Source: Prevotellaceae bacterium (GTDB lineage: Bacteria; Bacteroidota; Bacteroidia; Bacteroidales; Bacteroidaceae). From it: DNA of 64,000 bases. Shown here in pieces: positions 62,999 to 64,000 of the stretch. How positions within the stretch are numbered: the first letter of the stretch is position 1; every line of letters begins with the position of its first letter. The stretch spans positions 1-64,000 of the forward strand of contig JAJPYQ010000041.1 in assembly GCA_021204865.1 (NCBI GenBank), in the 5' to 3' direction. Position numbers and translations under genes: made by a program. A model generated the notes under the pieces. It was not told the DNA's origin. It ran no database searches and was given only the letters and a program-made list of their open reading frames with translations.

Positions 62999-64000
62999 TC
63001 AGAAGTCCTCGGGATACGCCATGCCAGTCAGGGGCATTCCGTCGTCGGTCATCCCCTCCGCGCTCACGGCGAGCTGGGTTTGTGAGGAGTTGTTGTAGAA
63101 GCTGACGGTCGCCTCCCCGTTCTCGTCGAGCTGGAGGTTCGGGTTCCAGTAGAGTGTGCGGCGGAAGTCAGTCGGCTCTCCCTCGGGTTTTTTGGAGTAA
63201 TTCGGCTGGTAGAAGTCCTCGCACACGGCGAAGCCCGTGAGCAGCATACGGCGGTCTCGCCATGCCATCCTTTGGCTGTCGTCCTCGTAGCGTCGGAGGT
63301 CCACGGTCACTTTCGGCTGGTCGTCTTGCGTGAAGTGCGAGCTTCCCTCGTTGCGAGGCGAGTAGTCCGTGTAGACGTACACCTTGTCAAGGTTCGTGAG
63401 GTGGTTATATTTCTCCATAAGCCCTGCGGAGAGGAGGCTCGTAGTATTCTTCGTGTTGTACCGGCGCTCAAGGTCGTAGCTCCGCGCCATGTTCATGTCG
63501 CCGATATAGTTTCGGGCAATATCGTAAGAGAATCGGCTGCCCCCGATGAAGTATCCAGGGCAAAGTCCCGCGTCGCACACGTCGTTGAACGCCTGATAAG
63601 CGTCTATCACGAAGGCAGGCTTGCTGCTGTCGAAGCGACGCATCCCGTTCCTCTTCGCCCCTATCGTTATCTCGTCGAGGATGACAGCGTCGTCCACGGT
63701 CACCCGCCTTCCGTCCGCAAGCCTCTGCTCTGGGAGGTTTGTCTGATAATAGTTGTATGGTTTTACGAAACGCGGGAATATCGGGTCCAGCTTCACGTAG
63801 AACTCCGGGTACTCCACCCTGCCGTTCTTGTCCTCGTTGCTTGCGGTCCAGGTGTGCGTCTTCCCGGCCTTCCATTTGGTAGTGTCGCTGGCGGCGAAGA
63901 AGAAGAAGCAAGCCTCGTAGAGTTTAGGCGCATCGATGCGGAACTTACCTTTATTATAAGTGCTGACATCGCCCTCGGCCATGCCGTTTTCCTTTACGCC
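62999..64000 (-). CDS. C-terminal part of a large exported protein, truncated by the window edge
   Basis: The frame is open to position 64000, so only the last 333 residues are seen. They include several beta-rich stretches and the ending RRTLYWNPNLQLDENGEA, followed by VSFYNNSSQTQLAVSAEG. This ending is typical of large Bacteroidota surface or periplasmic proteins with MG2 (alpha-2-macroglobulin-like) or TonB-plug-like domains. The full protein and its function cannot be judged here. Confidence 0.7.
   Translation of the reverse strand, partial: GVKENGMAEGDVSTYNKGKFRIDAPKLYEACFFFFAASDTTKWKAGKTHTWTASNEDKNGRVEYPEFYVKLDPIFPRFVKPYNYYQTNLPEQRLADGRRVTVDDAVILDEITIGAKRNGMRRFDSSKPAFVIDAYQAFNDVCDAGLCPGYFIGGSRFSYDIARNYIGDMNMARSYDLERRYNTKNTTSLLSAGLMEKYNHLTNLDKVYVYTDYSPRNEGSSHFTQDDQPKVTVDLRRYEDDSQRMAWRDRRMLLTGFAVCEDFYQPNYSKKPEGEPTDFRRTLYWNPNLQLDENGEATVSFYNNSSQTQLAVSAEGMTDDGMPLTGMAYPEDF

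Overview
The window is GC-rich bacterial chromosome from the phylum Bacteroidota, most likely order Bacteroidales. The reasons are the recurrent TAnnTTTG / TAnnTTCG promoter box upstream of most transcription units, the near absence of Shine-Dalgarno sequences, and family content typical of the phylum (TamB with the lipoprotein TamL, DUF4468, a Porin_10-like porin, an infC-rpmI-rplT cluster next to a 6S-like RNA). The genus cannot be fixed from the sequence alone.

Layout. 0-14 kb: lptB, tRNA-Leu, initiator-type tRNA-Met, a TetR-fabG-RluA operon, tamB-tamL, a sugar nucleotidyltransferase and rlmD. 14-17 kb: pyruvate phosphate dikinase. 17-29 kb: a cluster of three exported CHAT-domain (caspase-like) proteins with two exported companions. 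29-31.4 kb: a GH35 beta-galactosidase and tRNA-Pro. 31.5-32.4 kb: a Panacea (DUF4065) protein overlapping a two-helix membrane protein, a toxin-antitoxin-like pair. 32.5-37.1 kb: a complete diversity-generating retroelement (DGR). 37.2-41.5 kb: a 6S-like RNA, hicBA, rplT-rpmI-infC and thrS. 41.8-46.5 kb: a TPR protein with def, ruvX and a SPOR lipoprotein, then a YtxH/holin-like envelope operon. 46.5-48.7 kb: a C5-cytosine methyltransferase with a frameshifted restriction-enzyme gene. 48.7-57.3 kb: riboflavin synthase, a TolC-MacA-MacB type efflux operon, a DUF4468 protein and a porin. 57.3-64 kb: a membrane protein, a Gfo/Idh/MocA oxidoreductase, a redox-type cysteine protein, nhaA, a sugar-kinase-like protein, a possible small RNA, and the C-terminal part of a large protein cut by the window edge.

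The most interesting system is the DGR. The target is a transmembrane Ser/Thr protein kinase: cytoplasmic kinase, one membrane helix, Thr/Gln-rich linker, and a periplasmic C-type-lectin-like domain whose last 62 residues are the variable region. The template repeat lies 1,348 bp away, inside the reverse transcriptase reading frame. My hand alignment of the two 185-bp repeats gives 20 substitutions and no indels. All 20 fall at template adenines (54 adenines, 131 other bases). Avd and a MutS domain I-like protein complete the cassette. This would be a receptor kinase whose sensor is hypermutated by reverse transcription.

The second unusual layer is repeat DNA. At least four sequence families of short palindromes occur as tandem arrays with a strict 23- or 24-bp period at nine loci, nearly all between genes. 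One array lies in frame inside the tamL signal-peptide region. Paired changes in the stems of related arrays suggest selection on the hairpin. A separate 69-bp interspersed element sits in frame inside tamB and also in two intergenic places.
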